Below, piece by piece: positions 34,544 to 44,797 of a stretch of 64,000 nt of DNA. The position numbers were made by a program, and so were the translations under genes. The notes under the pieces were generated by a model, which was not told where the DNA came from, did no database searches, and was given only the letters and a program-made list of their open reading frames with translations. Within the stretch, counting starts at the first letter, position 1, and each line of letters begins with the position of its first letter. Origin of the DNA: JADHLJ01 sp038146985 (GTDB lineage Bacteria; Pseudomonadota; Alphaproteobacteria; Thalassobaculales; Thalassobaculaceae); assembly GCA_038146985.1 (NCBI GenBank), contig JAYQSQ010000017.1, forward strand, positions 124,001 through 188,000, written 5' to 3'.

Positions 34544-35437
34544 CTAGTCCCGCAAGGACACTTCGCGCAGGCCGTCGGCCAGCAGGTTGAAACCAAGCAC
34601 CAGCAGCGACACCGCGCAGGCCGGGAAAATCGCCATATAGGGGAAGCCGCCGGTCACGAAGGAACGGGTCTGGGTGATCATGCCGCCCCAATCCGGATCA
34701 GGCGGCGGCAGACCGAGGCCGAGGAAGCCCAAGGCCCCGATGGTGATCGTCGTGTAACCCATGCGAAGGCAGAAATCGACGATCAGCGGACCGCGCGCGT
34801 TCGGCAGGATCTCCACCAGCATGATGTACCAGGCGCCTTCGCCCCGGGTCTGGGCGGCGGCGATGTAGTCGCGGGTGGCGATGTCCATGGTCACGCCGCG
34901 CACGATACGCATGATCCCGGGCGAGGAGGCGAAGACCACCGCGAAGATGATATTCGCGCCGGACGCGCCGAGATTGGCGATGATCAGCACGTAGAGCACC
35001 ATGATCGGGAAGGACAGGATCACGTTCGCGAAGAACGAAATGATCTCGTCCAGATATCCCCGGAAGTACCCGGCGGCGAGCCCCATCAGGATACCGACGA
35101 TATAGGCGCTGACCGTCGCCAGGGTCGCGTAGAATAGCACCCTCTGTCCGCCCCAGATGATCCGCGAGAGAATATCGCGGCCCAGATGGTCGGTGCCGAA
35201 CAGGAATATACCGCCATCCGGCGCCTCGGAACCGGGGAAGGCGAAGGGCAGCAGCGGTGCGTTCGGATCGAAGGGCGCGAGAACCGGCGCGAATACCGCC
35301 AGCACCACGAACATCAGCACGATCAGTCCGCCGATAATCCCGACCGGGCTTTCCTTCAGCAGGGCGATCGACTTGAACGCCGACACCAGCATGGAGTCCG
35401 GCTTGGCGATCGGAGCGCTGTTGGTTGTATCCGTCAT
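34544..35437 (-). CDS. Dipeptide-type ABC transporter permease (DppC-like)
   Basis: 297 residues. LFGTDHLGRDILSRIIWGGQ, the coupling segment IAAAQTRGEGAWYIMLVEILPN and LGLGLPPPDPDWGGMI are characteristic. It begins 12 bp after the DppB-like gene and ends 9 bp before the fused ATPase gene in one minus-strand operon. Confidence 0.92.
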   Translation of the reverse strand: MTDTTNSAPIAKPDSMLVSAFKSIALLKESPVGIIGGLIVLMFVVLAVFAPVLAPFDPNAPLLPFAFPGSEAPDGGIFLFGTDHLGRDILSRIIWGGQRVLFYATLATVSAYIVGILMGLAAGYFRGYLDEIISFFANVILSFPIMVLYVLIIANLGASGANIIFAVVFASSPGIMRIVRGVTMDIATRDYIAAAQTRGEGAWYIMLVEILPNARGPLIVDFCLRMGYTTITIGALGFLGLGLPPPDPDWGGMITQTRSFVTGGFPYMAIFPACAVSLLVLGFNLLADGLREVSLRD

Positions 35438-35449
35438 GATCGCCGCCTC

Positions 35450-36382
35450 CTATTTGAACCGGATTCTCGGGTTCAGATACGTGTACCCGAGGTCACCGAT
35501 GGTTTGCGTGAAGACCGCGACGAAGACGGCGGCAATACCGCAAGCCTCGATCACGAAGATATCCCGGCGTAGCGACGCTTCCAGCAACAGGGCGCCGAAG
35601 CCCTTGTAGCCGAAGGCGAACTCGGTCACGACCACGCCTGAGAGTAGCCAGTTGATCTGCAGCATGATCACCGTGAACGGCGCGATCAGCGCGTTGCGCA
35701 GCGCGTGCTTCATGATGATGTGCCGGTAGGGCAACCCCTTCAGAACCGCCGTGCGGATATAGGGAGTGGTCATCACCTCGGCCATCGAGGCCCGGGTCAT
35801 CCGGGCGATATAGCCGAAACCGTACAGGGTCAGGACCATCACCGGCAGGATCAGCTCGACCACGTTGAAACCCGAAGTCATCGACGAGGTGCCGGGCAAC
35901 CAGCCGAGCCAGAACACGAAGATGCCGGCGAGGATCACCGCGCTGGCATATTCCGGCACCGAGGTGGTGGCGATTGAAAGAACCGAGATCACCCGGTCCT
36001 GGGGCGAGCCTTCCTTCATGCCGGCCAGCACGCCAAGCACCAGGGCGACGATCACCATGATGACGAAGGTGACGCCGGCCAGAATGCCGGTATTGCCGAG
36101 CCGATCCCAAAAGATCTCGCTGACTGGACGCTTGTAGATGATCGAGTTGCCGAGATCGCCGGTCAGAACCCGTCCTATCCACTCGAAATATCGTATTAAC
36201 ATCGAACGGTCATAGCCGTTCTGCTCGATCCAGAGTTGAAGCTGATCGTCCTGCGCGTATGGTCCGAGGACGCTGCGCGCGATCAGCCGTGGATCGCCTT
36301 CATTGATCATGAATAGTAAAAGCGCGACCACGAGCATGATCAAGATCATCATGCCGATGCGTCGCATAATCAGTTGGAGCAT
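35450..36382 (-). CDS. Dipeptide-type ABC transporter permease (DppB-like)
   Basis: 310 residues from the ATG at 36382, which has GGGAGA seven bases upstream; the in-frame ATG at 36403 is less well placed. Features: MLQLIMRRIGMMILIM, GDLGNSIIYKRPVSE, and the coupling segment EVMTTPYIRTAVLKGLPYRH. Second gene of the binding protein-permease-permease-ATPase operon. Confidence 0.92.
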   Translation of the reverse strand: MLQLIMRRIGMMILIMLVVALLLFMINEGDPRLIARSVLGPYAQDDQLQLWIEQNGYDRSMLIRYFEWIGRVLTGDLGNSIIYKRPVSEIFWDRLGNTGILAGVTFVIMVIVALVLGVLAGMKEGSPQDRVISVLSIATTSVPEYASAVILAGIFVFWLGWLPGTSSMTSGFNVVELILPVMVLTLYGFGYIARMTRASMAEVMTTPYIRTAVLKGLPYRHIIMKHALRNALIAPFTVIMLQINWLLSGVVVTEFAFGYKGFGALLLEASLRRDIFVIEACGIAAVFVAVFTQTIGDLGYTYLNPRIRFK

Positions 36383-36490
36383 GATCGTCTCCCGGTTCCC
36401 CATTCGAGAGTGATTTTCGCGCCCTCGTTGTCTCGTCGACGTTTTATTTGTTTACGCGGATAGCTTGCCGCGGGGGCGATCGAGAAAGCA

Positions 36491-36516
36491 ACACGGGGGC
36501 CCGAAAGCCCCCGTGT
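36491..36516 (-). terminator. Strong GC hairpin after binding-protein gene
   Basis: ACACGGGGGC, a CCGAAA loop, and GCCCCCGTGT form a perfect 10-bp stem 16 bp after the binding-protein stop. On the minus strand it is followed by TTGCTTTCTC, a weak T tract. It probably attenuates or ends transcription, giving more binding protein than permease. Confidence 0.7.
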
Positions 36517-36531
36517 GTCGTCGTCTTGGTC

Positions 36532-38190
36532 TTAGCTGTCCAACCAGACATCCTGGAATTGATGGTACAGCGTCGGGTGGGTCTTGAAGCCCTTGACCTT
36601 CTTGTTGGTCGCCTTGAAGACCGAACGCCAGAACGGCTGCGGGATGATCGCGTCGTCTTGGATGAGCTTCTCGCAAACCGCCATTTTCTTCTTGCGCTCG
36701 TTGACGTCGAGGGTGCCCTCGGCATCGTCCAGAGCGGCGTCGAACTTGGGATTGTCGTAGGCCGCCTCGTTCCAGGGCACGCCCTTGCGATAGGCTAGGC
36801 CGAGCACCATGGTGCCGAGCGGACGATGGGTCCAGGCCGTGTAGCCCCACGGCGCCTTGTCCCAGACTTCCCAATACTGGTTGGCCGGCATCTTGTTGAT
36901 GTTGATGGTGATACCGGCGGCCTCGGCCTGGCTTTTGAAGATGGCGCAGGCGTCGGTCATCCAGGATCCCTCGGTATCGCCATTGGCGATCTCGACGGTC
37001 AGGCCACCGCCATGGCCGGCCTCGGCCAATAGCTTCTTGGCCTTTTCGATGTCCCGCTTGAGCGGCGGCAGGGCCGCGTAGTCGGGATGGATCGGGCAGA
37101 CATGGTGGTTCTCGGCGATCTGGCCGAGGCCCTTGAAGGCCTTGTCCAGGATCTCCTTGTGATCCATGCAAGCGGCGATCGCCTTACGCACGCGGACATC
37201 GTCGAACGGCTTCTCGGTGACCCGGAAGCGCATGACCGCCGTCTGGGCCGTGGTCGCCTCATGGATGTTCACGAAGGGAAGACGCTTGACCGTCTCAATG
37301 GCGTCATTGGGGACGCGATAGACCATGTCGACCTGCTGCGAGGCCAGAGCCGCGATCCAGGCATTGGTGTCCTCGCCGTGATCGAAATACTGGATTTCGT
37401 CGAGGTGGAAGGCGTCATCGTGATAGGCGCCGGCGCGCTTCTTCAGGATCGCACGCTCGCCGATCGAGAAGTCCGCCAGTTCGCACGGGCCGGTACCGAT
37501 CGGGTTCTTCGACAGATCGGCGTCGTAATCCGCGCCGAAGCCCTTGTGCACGATCGCCGTCGGGTAGTTGTAGAAGTTCTCCGGCATGGCCAGGGCGGCC
37601 TGCTTGAGGTTGAACTTGATGGTGTGACTGTCGACGACTTCCACGGCGTTGGCGATGCCGCGCTTCTTGCCGTCGGCGCCTTCCTCGACCATCGCGCCGA
37701 ACAGGCCCAGGTTGGAGGAACCGGTCGCCGGGTCGAGCCAGCGGTTGACCGTGTGCGCCACGTCGGCCGAGGTGAAGTCATCACCGTTCGACCATTTCAC
37801 GCCTTCCTTAAGATGGAAGACCCAGGTCTTCAGATCATCCGAGGCTTCCCAGCTCTTGGCGAGGTAGGGCACCGTCACGTTGTCCGCCCGGGTGCGGGTC
37901 AGATGCTCGACGATGAAACGCGCGACGTTGGATTTCTCGGCCCAGTCAAAGCTGGCGGGATCGGTCATTTCCTGGACCCGCATCGAGACCTTGAGGGCGC
38001 CGCCGGCCTTGGGGGTCGCCGCCTGGGCCGCCTTGATCGGAGCGTCGCCTGTCAGCACATCGGCCATCGCGTAGGCGGTGGTCGCGGTCATGCCCAACAG
38101 CGCCGCCTGACGCAGGAAGCGGTCGATCTTCTTGGTTTTCAACTGATCGCACAGTTCCGGCAGATAGCTGTGCGTATCCGCCCCATACAC
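36532..38190 (-). CDS. Peptide-type ABC transporter substrate-binding protein (SBP family 5), N-terminus frameshifted
   Basis: About 552 residues in frame. After a helical leader come a membrane-targeting stretch (FLRQAALLGMTATTAYAM) and then the DppA-type domain: FHLKEGVKWSNGDDFTSADV, NPIGTGP, DDVRVRKAIAACMDHKEIL, HRPLGTMVLGLAYRKG. The best start is the ATG at 38254 behind a strong GGAGG, which opens with MSDQRILNRDPRRYTLASER but is one base out of frame with the body; the shift falls at about 38185-38200. The GTG at 38190 is the only in-frame start before the homologous part. First gene of the operon running to 32426. Confidence 0.85.
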   Translation of the reverse strand: MYGADTHSYLPELCDQLKTKKIDRFLRQAALLGMTATTAYAMADVLTGDAPIKAAQAATPKAGGALKVSMRVQEMTDPASFDWAEKSNVARFIVEHLTRTRADNVTVPYLAKSWEASDDLKTWVFHLKEGVKWSNGDDFTSADVAHTVNRWLDPATGSSNLGLFGAMVEEGADGKKRGIANAVEVVDSHTIKFNLKQAALAMPENFYNYPTAIVHKGFGADYDADLSKNPIGTGPCELADFSIGERAILKKRAGAYHDDAFHLDEIQYFDHGEDTNAWIAALASQQVDMVYRVPNDAIETVKRLPFVNIHEATTAQTAVMRFRVTEKPFDDVRVRKAIAACMDHKEILDKAFKGLGQIAENHHVCPIHPDYAALPPLKRDIEKAKKLLAEAGHGGGLTVEIANGDTEGSWMTDACAIFKSQAEAAGITININKMPANQYWEVWDKAPWGYTAWTHRPLGTMVLGLAYRKGVPWNEAAYDNPKFDAALDDAEGTLDVNERKKKMAVCEKLIQDDAIIPQPFWRSVFKATNKKVKGFKTHPTLYHQFQDVWLDS

Positions 38191-38254
38191 ACGCGCGTTC
38201 GGACGCCAACGTGTAGCGACGCGGGTCGCGGTTCAAGATTCTTTGGTCACTCAT

Positions 38255-38578
38255 TAGAATTTCGCCTCCTTGGCATTTATGCGCCCAGTCACAGGCCTCA
38301 GCCACGCCGGGCAGCGGTTCTAAACCAGCGAATTTGTCTAAATCCGACAGTTTAAGCCATAAGGATCCCGCAGGGTTGGAGATGGATGTGATCCCAAACC
38401 CCATGGGTCAGCTCCTGAGCCTGACCCTAGAACATTGCCCCGTCTGTACAGGTGTGATTGGGGTCGGCTCCACCCGTTCTGAATTCCGCGATGTGCGTTA
38501 CGGTGACCCGGTGGTGACGTCGGCGCGAAGAACAACAGATTAGGTCAAACGGCGTCGCGAACTGGAAAACGGACCGGG
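38255..38578. other. Intergenic region, no gene recognised
   Basis: It separates the divergent binding-protein gene and the DUF3179 remnant. It contains the GGAGG ribosome site of the binding-protein gene (about 38265-38269) and presumably its promoter. No open frame with family character, no clear repeat. Confidence 0.5.
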
Positions 38579-39935
38579 ATGCTGCGGCTAGGAATCTTAC
38601 TGCTTTGGCTGTTCATTTTGACAAGCGGGTCAGTCGCCGCCGAAGGGACTCCGGACATAGGAGATCTGTCCGCTCGTACCCTCTATGCCCAAGACGGCGT
38701 CAGGCTCGAAGCACTCGAAACGCACGCAGAAGGGCAATCCCGGCCATCCTGGCCACATCGATCCTCTCAATGCGGTATCGGGGCGATCAGGGAGGCAGAG
38801 GTCCTCAGAGACCGTCCGCGCTGTGACGGGAGACAAAGGAGATAAGGATTGGTTCGGTACCATGCTCTGGCAGGAAGCCCATCGAAAAGTGGTGCCGCAC
38901 GAAAGCTACCGCCCGATCAAACTCGCACTGCTGAAGCGCATTGATCCACAGTTCGCCCGCTTCCTGGACGGCGATCTTTCTCTCCGCGAGAACCTGAAGA
39001 TCCGGCAGGGAAGTCACCTGGGGGCGGCGTCCGGGTGGACGGAATACCGTCTCTCGACCATCCCAAGCGGATCAAGGCGAGTGAGGCGGACTATCTCAAA
39101 TCCGACGACCTGGTTTTGGCGTGTCGATCGGCGGCGATGCCGGGCCTACCTCCGCATCATGGGCTGGCACGAGATGTTCAACGGGTGATCTGCGGTGTCC
39201 CGGTCGTGCTCGCGTATTGCACGCTTTGTGGTTCAGATTCTTTTTCGGACTCTAGTTCCGCCGCGCGAAGGCCGTTGATTTTCGGTTCGTCGGGTTTCTG
39301 TGCCGTTCCAAACTGATGTTCGACCGGGAAACCGTTCGCTCTGTAAGCGCCGGATTCACGAGGCGAGCGGGTCTCGGACCTCTCAGGACCAGCGGCATCG
39401 AGCTCAAGATTCGGCCGGTGGTGATCACGACATGGAAGGACTGGTCGGACCGGCAATGGTTACCACGGTCACTCTCTCGATACCAGTCATCCGCTGGGAC
39501 TACGGGTCCGGCGTGGTCTTAAACCTATTTCGACAGCCCCGATCACCATTTTCCCGGCCATCGTTGTCCGGCGAGAAAGGTTCAGCGCAAGGACTACGTG
39601 CTCGGCGTGCGGACCGCTGGCGGCATAAGGCCCTGGCCGCGGCGGCACGACGGTGGCAAGGTGATCCAACTGTTTCTGGTCTGAAAGACATCGTGCTGAT
39701 CGGCGATGCCGCCAGGAGCGCACAGTCCGGTTTATGAGCGCAGGAGACCGCGGATTCACGGATGGCCTGGATGGGGCTCATCTCCGGGCCCGGCGGGATC
39801 ATGCGGAAGGTTTCCGAAGTACTGATCAGTTACAACAGGAAACGCCCTGGCCGGGATTGCGGGCCATATCGCCTACTGGACCGCCTGGGACGTATCTCGG
39901 CAACCGGAGTGAGCTTTGTCAGATTACCCGCTAGG
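38579..39935 (+). pseudogene. DUF3179-domain protein, multiply frameshifted
   Basis: The frame starts with a signal-peptide-like segment (MLRLGILLLWLFILTSGSVAAE) and breaks soon after. Homology-like pieces continue in changing frames: KDWFGTMLWQEAHRKVVPH at about 38850-38910, DGIPSLDHPKRIKASEADYL at 39038, VPVVLAYCTLCGS at 39200, MFDRETV at 39316, SGIELKIRPVVITTWKDW at 39395, and LKDIVLIGDAA near 39680. All are DUF3179 landmarks in the right order. At least five frame changes are needed. Function of the family is not established. Confidence 0.7.
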
Positions 39936-40262
39936 GCGGTTAAAGCGCCGGAGGGCCGTGTCACCGCATGCCGCCACCTCGGAAGGGACCTGGATCAAGT
40001 CAGGGTTCGGGGAAGGGGTGAGTCACCCTATCATCCTGTATTCTGGCGAAAGCCAGGGTATACCGCCGCCGTTACCTCGGTTTCGATGACCAAAACCGGG
40101 ACCACCAACCACATCTGTGGAGGTGGCAAGAACGGCTTCCGGATCGGCCACCCCGAACCTTCTTAAGCGGGATCTCAGGATCGTGTCCGGGTTCGCCCGC
40201 CCGCGCAGCGACGGTGTCGCGCCTGGAAGTAGGCCGCGTTTCGAAAACCAGGGTCCGGCGCC
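39936..40262. other. Region without a recognisable gene
   Basis: It lies between the DUF3179 remnant and the reverse-strand PhyH remnant. A weak palindrome, CTGGCGAAAGCCAGGG near 40045, resembles a worn copy of the window's repeat family. Nothing else identified. Confidence 0.4.
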
Positions 40263-40939
40263 TTAGCGTCCATGAAATGCATGGCGAGGCCTCGGCAGGG
40301 TTCTGTCGGTTTCATTGCGCAGTGTTTTGTGCAGGATCAGACAGTGATGGATCGCAAACCCGCCCGCGGACCGTTTTGGTTCGGCAGTGGTCTCGTCGAT
40401 CTCGTCGATGGCAATGAAACCCTTCTTCTGGTCGGTGTCCCCAGAGCTGGCGATGATCCAGAAGCCTGTCGTGGGCGCCAGGGCAGATACCACATACGGC
40501 CGAATTCTCGACGTTAGCATCCATCAACGCCAGCCAGTACTGATAGTCTTTGTCGGCCTCGACCGCAGAAATAGCGGTTGTCCTGATGCCAGCCGATCAC
40601 CCCGCCGGTATGCGGCGGCTTGTACGAACCTTGATAGTGGACGAGGCGGATGTCCGGCCCGATCAATCCCTCCACCAGATCCAATAACCGCGTGTCGTGA
40701 ATCAGCATGCGGAAGACCGGGTGCTGAAGATGGGCGGTGCGGATCTGATAGACCTGGAAATCCTCGTCCCGGTCACCGCCGGACTGGACATTCTCCAGGG
40801 TGTGTTCGGAACTGAGGCGCTCGACGGTAGCCGTGTAGCAGTACCGGAGATGCGCGATCTCATCTTCTCCCAGGAACCCAGGAGTAACGACATATCCCCG
40901 CTCGTGAAAGCGGGCCAGCTCGGAACCGGTCAGCTTCAT
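40263..40939 (-). pseudogene. PhyH-family dioxygenase, frameshifted
   Basis: It starts at ATG 40939 with MKLTGSELARFHERGYVVTP and runs intact past the iron-ligand motif GWHQDNRYF. It then shifts frame near 40545. Later pieces are in other frames: MDANVENS, the TGFWIIASSG region and IHHCLILHKT with the probable distal His. The pattern is that of phytanoyl-CoA-dioxygenase-like proteins. Two or more single-base shifts are required. Paralogue-like to the intact gene at 17468 but not the same sequence. Confidence 0.68.
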
Positions 40940-40989
40940 GGCACCTCCTCGTCGGAGGCTAGCCCCGAAGCGCGCGTCGGGCAATTGCC

Positions 40990-41464
40990 CTACTTGGTGG
41001 CGGCGAGGGCGGAGGCCAGGACGGTCGTCATCATCTTGTCCAGCTCCCTGCCCATCAAGGTGAGTTCCGGAACCTCGTAGGCGCCGAAGACGTGGCTTGG
41101 CAGACGGTAGGTCACCAAGGCGGTTCCGTCCGAATTCTCCTGTCACGTAAAAGCGAAGGGGCGCTTCGATGCCGGCAGCGGTGCTCGCCGTCAACATGCG
41201 GATCGCATAGCGCGGCGCGAATAAGAAGAACACTCGGTTCCCAGGGATGGTCTTGCCGAGGGATTTCACCGCGCAGCTTCCACAGGCGACCCCGACAATA
41301 TTGAAATCATGCTGTTTGATCGCCGGTGCGACGGCCTTGGCGAAATCCTCAAAGGGTTTGCCGGTCTCAACCTTGACTATGCCGGAATAGGGCTCGCGGT
41401 TCTCGGCGGATACGGGCATGGCAAGCAGAACGAGCAGGGCGAGACCAGCGGCTAGGGATTTCAT
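40990..41464 (-). pseudogene. DUF302-domain secreted protein, one frameshift
   Basis: It starts at ATG 41464 with a clear signal peptide (MKSLAAGLALLVLLAMPVSAE), followed by the DUF302 body: GKPFEDFAKAVAPAIKQHDF, GVACGSCAVKSLGK, FFLFAPRYAIRML and PLRFYVT. A one-base shift at about 41138 moves the rest into another frame, which reads VTYRLPSHVFGAYEVPELTL and ends DKMMTTVLASALAATK at the TAG at 40990. Only one correction is needed to restore the protein, arguing for a sequencing error. Function of the family unknown. Confidence 0.72.
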
Positions 41465-41468
41465 GGCT

Positions 41469-41681
41469 TTATCCGAGTGGCGACAGATTGGTGTTCCCGG
41501 GGATCTTCAGCTCCACCCACATGTCACGCCAAGTGAACTGTTCGTGAGGAGCGGCGACCGGGCCGAGGACACGGCGATCCTTCGAACTTGATTTCGCCTT
41601 GGCGCGGCACGGTGTGCTGACTTTCGGCGGCGCGATGAACGACGCCACGGGCATCGCGGACAACAGGAAGCGACTTTCATG
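41469..41681 (-). pseudogene. Fragment of an unrecognised small protein, frameshifted
   Basis: Just upstream of the DUF302 gene on the same strand. The last part reads VLGPVAAPHEQFTWRDMWVE and ends NTNLSPLG before a stop at 41469. An ATG at 41681 opens a different frame. Pieces in other frames (HTVPRQGEIKFEGSP) look more protein-like than the nominal one. Not recognised. Probably co-transcribed with the DUF302 gene. Confidence 0.35.
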
Positions 41682-42438
41682 ACAGCCGATCTCAAGGGTA
41701 AGGACCGCCATCGTTGCGGAGCCGGACGGGGCCTTGGCAAGGAGTATGCCGAGAAACTCGCGGCGGCGGGCATAATGTCGTGGCCGGCGACGCGTGTGGA
41801 ACGTGCCGCGACAGTGGCTGGGATGACGGCGGCAGGTGGCCGAGGATCGCCGTTGCCCTCGACGTGCGGGACCAGGTGAGTTGCGATGTGGCCGAACAGG
41901 CAATGGCCGAGTTCGGCCGCATTGACGTTCTGGTCAACAACGCGCGGCGCTCTACGGCTCACTCAGGGCGGGCGTTTCGAGGCCTCCCCGACGATGACTG
42001 GAACGCCTGCATGGACGTGAACGTCAACGGCATCTGGCGCTGCTGCAAACAGTGATCCGGGCGATGAAACCGAAGTCGAGGTTCGATCATCAACATATCC
42101 TCGCTCGCCGCCGTCGCCGGTTTTTGCCCTACGGCCTGCATTACTCGACCTCGAAGGCAGCGGTCATCGGCATGAGCCGCTCGCTTGCCCGCGAACTCGG
42201 GCGCGACTGGATCCGGGTCAACGCCATCGGCCCGTCGGCGGTGATGACCGAGGGCACCAGCGAGTTCTTCGGCGAGAAGCTCGACCGGGCGGCCGAAGTG
42301 ATCGCCTCGGGTCAGGCCCTGAAGCGGAACCTCCAGGTGGAGGATCTGTCGGGTACGGTTCTGTACCTGGCGAGCGATGCCTCGAAATTCGTCACAGGCC
42401 AAACCATCATGGTCGATGGCGGGACGGTCTTCCTCTAG
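41679..42438 (+). pseudogene. SDR-family oxidoreductase, frameshifted
   Basis: The N-terminal part (MTADLKGK, then GLGKEYAEKLAAAG) is in one frame, the middle (IAVALDVRDQ, EFGRIDVLVNNA, DDDWNACMDVNVNGIW) in another, and the C-terminal part (LHYSTSKAAVIGMSRSLARE, GQTIMVDGGTVFL) in a third. The order fits a normal 250-residue SDR with YSTSK as the catalytic motif. At least two single-base shifts occur, near 41880 and 42060. It would precede the Rieske oxygenase gene by 29 bp. Confidence 0.72.
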
Positions 42439-42467
42439 GATCGGCGCGGCTCTCGGAGAAAACCGCC

Positions 42468-43626
42468 ATGCTGCAAGAGACTCAGATCGCGCTCTCAAAA
42501 CGCATTCTCGCCCACCTAGACGCCAACACCACCGACACGGTCGACGCGGTGGCCCATAACACCACCACCGCGTTTACCTGTCCGGACCGGCTGGAGCGGG
42601 AATGGAAACAGCTGTTTCTCGGCATGCCGCAATATGTCGGGCTGTCCGGGCGGATCGCGGAACCTGGCGACTTCATCACCAATGACGATCTCGGCGTTCC
42701 AATCCTGGTGACCCGGGACTATGACGGCAAGGCTCGGGCCTATCTCAATGTCTGCCGGCATCGCGGCGCCCGCCTGGTAGAGGGCTGCGGCAAGGCGGGG
42801 CGCCGTTTCACCTGCCCGTATCACGGCTGGACCTACGATACCAACGGTCACCTGATCGGCATTCCCGACCGGCGCAATTTCACCGGCGTCGAGCAGGCCC
42901 TTTACGGGCTGACGGAACTGCCGCTGGAAGAGCGTCACGGCATGATCTGGGTGGCGCCGCGCCCCGAAATCTCCGCCGATCCCAGCCCCAATCTGGACGG
43001 GCTCGACGGCTGTCGAATTTCGGCTTCGGAACCTATCACCACCACGACACCAGGGTCGGCCACTGGAAGATGAACTGGAAGATCGCGGTCGATACCTTCC
43101 TGGAGCCGTACCACTCCCGATCCTGCCGCCCAAGGGACACGGTCGGGCCGATCTTCTTTCCCAACCTCTGCGTGGTCGACGGTTTCGGGCGAACCTTCGG
43201 GAGATCTTTCCGCGCCGGGGCATCGTCGAGATGCACCCGAGGCAGGCGCCGAGGCGCACTGGGATCTGGTGACGCACTCGGCGATCGTCACCTGCTGTTC
43301 CCCAATATCGCCGTCGTGGTACAGATCGACCATTATGAGATCTGGCGCATCTATCCGGTGGAAGGCAAACCGGACGAGTGCAAGGTCTACCTTAGATTCT
43401 ACATCCCGAGCCGGCGACCACCGACAGCGCCCAGGAGCACTGGAAGCGGAACCTGAATCTCGGTTCACGCACCGTCGAAATTCAAAGGACCCCGCCGGGA
43501 GGGCATTCAGTCCGGCATGTCCGGGCCCAGGACCGTATCGTCTATGGCCGGAATGAGCGGCCCTGCATCATTTGAAAAGCCCGCTGCCGAAGCGGTGGGA
43601 GCCGGCTGTAGCCGACCGACTTGGGA
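42468..43626 (+). pseudogene. Rieske ring-hydroxylating oxygenase alpha subunit, frameshifted
   Basis: The first 190 codons from ATG 42468 are intact and contain the Rieske ligands: Cys-x-His in NVCRHRGARLVEGC and Cys-x-x-His in FTCPYHGWTYD. A shift near 43010 is followed, in another frame, by the catalytic domain: HWKMNWKIAVDTFLEPYH (mononuclear iron region), FFPNLCVVDGFGR. After further shifts come HLLFPNIAVVVQIDHYEIWR and RIVYGRN. Such enzymes hydroxylate aromatic rings or demethylate small molecules. No ferredoxin reductase gene is adjacent. Confidence 0.75.
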
Positions 43627-43633
43627 GTTTAAG

Positions 43634-44375
43634 ATGACCGTCCACCCGCGGCTTTTCCAGACGCGCGGCGGTGATCACCGGCGGCGCCGGGAGCATCGAC
43701 TCGCCGCCGCCCAGCGTCTGCATGCCAGCGGCGCTACAAAGGTCGCTCTGGGACATGGACGCGACCCTCGCCGAGATCGCGTCGGGCTTCAAGGGCGGTG
43801 TGGACGCCCAGGTCGTCGATGTCACCAACTATGCGTCGGTCGAGGCCGCCGCCAGAATGATCACGCCGCCATGGGCGGTCTGGATATCTGGTCAACAGTG
43901 CCGGGGTCGCCGGACCGAACCACATGACCTGGGAGTATCGGTCGAGGAATGGACCAAGGTCATCGATATTGACCTCAATGGCACCTTCATGTGCTGCCGC
44001 GCCGTACCCTTCATGCGGGAGCAAATTACAGGCGCATCGTTAACATCGCCTCGATCGCCGGCAAGGAGGGGAACCCCCACCGCTTCGCCTACAGCGCCGC
44101 GAAGCAGGGTCATCGAGCTTCACCAAAGTCGCTCGGCAAGGAACTCGCCAACACGCCGATCACCGTCAATTGCATCACTCCGGCGGCGGTCCGCACCGAG
44201 ATCTTCGACCAGATCAGCCAGGCGCATATTGACTTCATGCTCTCGAAAATCCCGATGGCCCGGTTCGGCCTGGTCGAGGAGATCGAGAACCTGATCGCCT
44301 GACTTTCCTCCTGAGGAATGCTCTTTCAGCACCGGTGCCGTTTTCGATATCTCTGGCGGCCGGGCGACCTACTGA
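43634..44375 (+). pseudogene. SDR-family oxidoreductase, frameshifted
   Basis: It starts at ATG 43634 (MTVHPRLFQ). The glycine motif lies in another frame at about 43673 (ITGGAGSID). A long stretch reads DATLAEIASGFKGGVDAQVV, then VEEWTKVIDIDLNGTFMCCR, RIVNIASIAGKEGNPH, and ELANTPITVNCITPAAVRTE. The probable end FDISGGRATY and stop at 44375 are in yet another frame. Four or more shifts. Expected catalytic Tyr-Lys lies around 44090-44110 (AYSAAK). Confidence 0.7.
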
Positions 44376-44795
44376 GGACGCTTCCCGACCGCCGAGCGAA
44401 GTCGCCGCCGTCCTGTTTGCCAATGATGCGTTACCAACGCCTTCACCACCCGTGATCTGGGGCGCTGGAGGAACTTGTGGTCGCGGGAGGTGCCGGTCAC
44501 ATCTGCATCCGGGCTGGGCGCCGCTCGCCGGGTACGACGCGGTGATGCAAGTTGGGCGAATATCCTGTCGACCCAGGCTCTCCGTCATAAGCTGCCAGGG
44601 CTGAAGCGCATTCTGTCGATGATGTGTTTCGTCGCCTGCTATGAGCTGATCGGCCAGGGCGCTCGCTCGTGGCCACCAATATCTTCGTCAAGGAAGCCGG
44701 CGGCTGGAAGATGGTGCACCACCAGGCTTCCCGCCGCGCACGTCCGCCAACGCCAGGCAACGCACCAAAGGCACCTGCAATGGCTCGGGATGTCC
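44376..44795 (+). pseudogene. SnoaL-like (NTF2-fold) protein, frameshifted
   Basis: Pieces in different frames line up as a small NTF2-like protein: VAAVLFANDA near 44400, a HPGWAPLAGYDAVMQ stretch near 44510, CYELIGQGA near 44640, and the intact tail ATNIFVKEAGGWKMVHHQAS at about 44672-44730. This order matches SnoaL-like domain proteins. Three or more shifts. Function unknown. Confidence 0.55.
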
Positions 44796-44797
44796 CA

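Noticed and set aside
37087..38355. 422-residue plus-strand frame opposite the binding-protein gene
   Set aside because: Antisense to a binding protein with clear SBP family 5 landmarks; no domain of its own.
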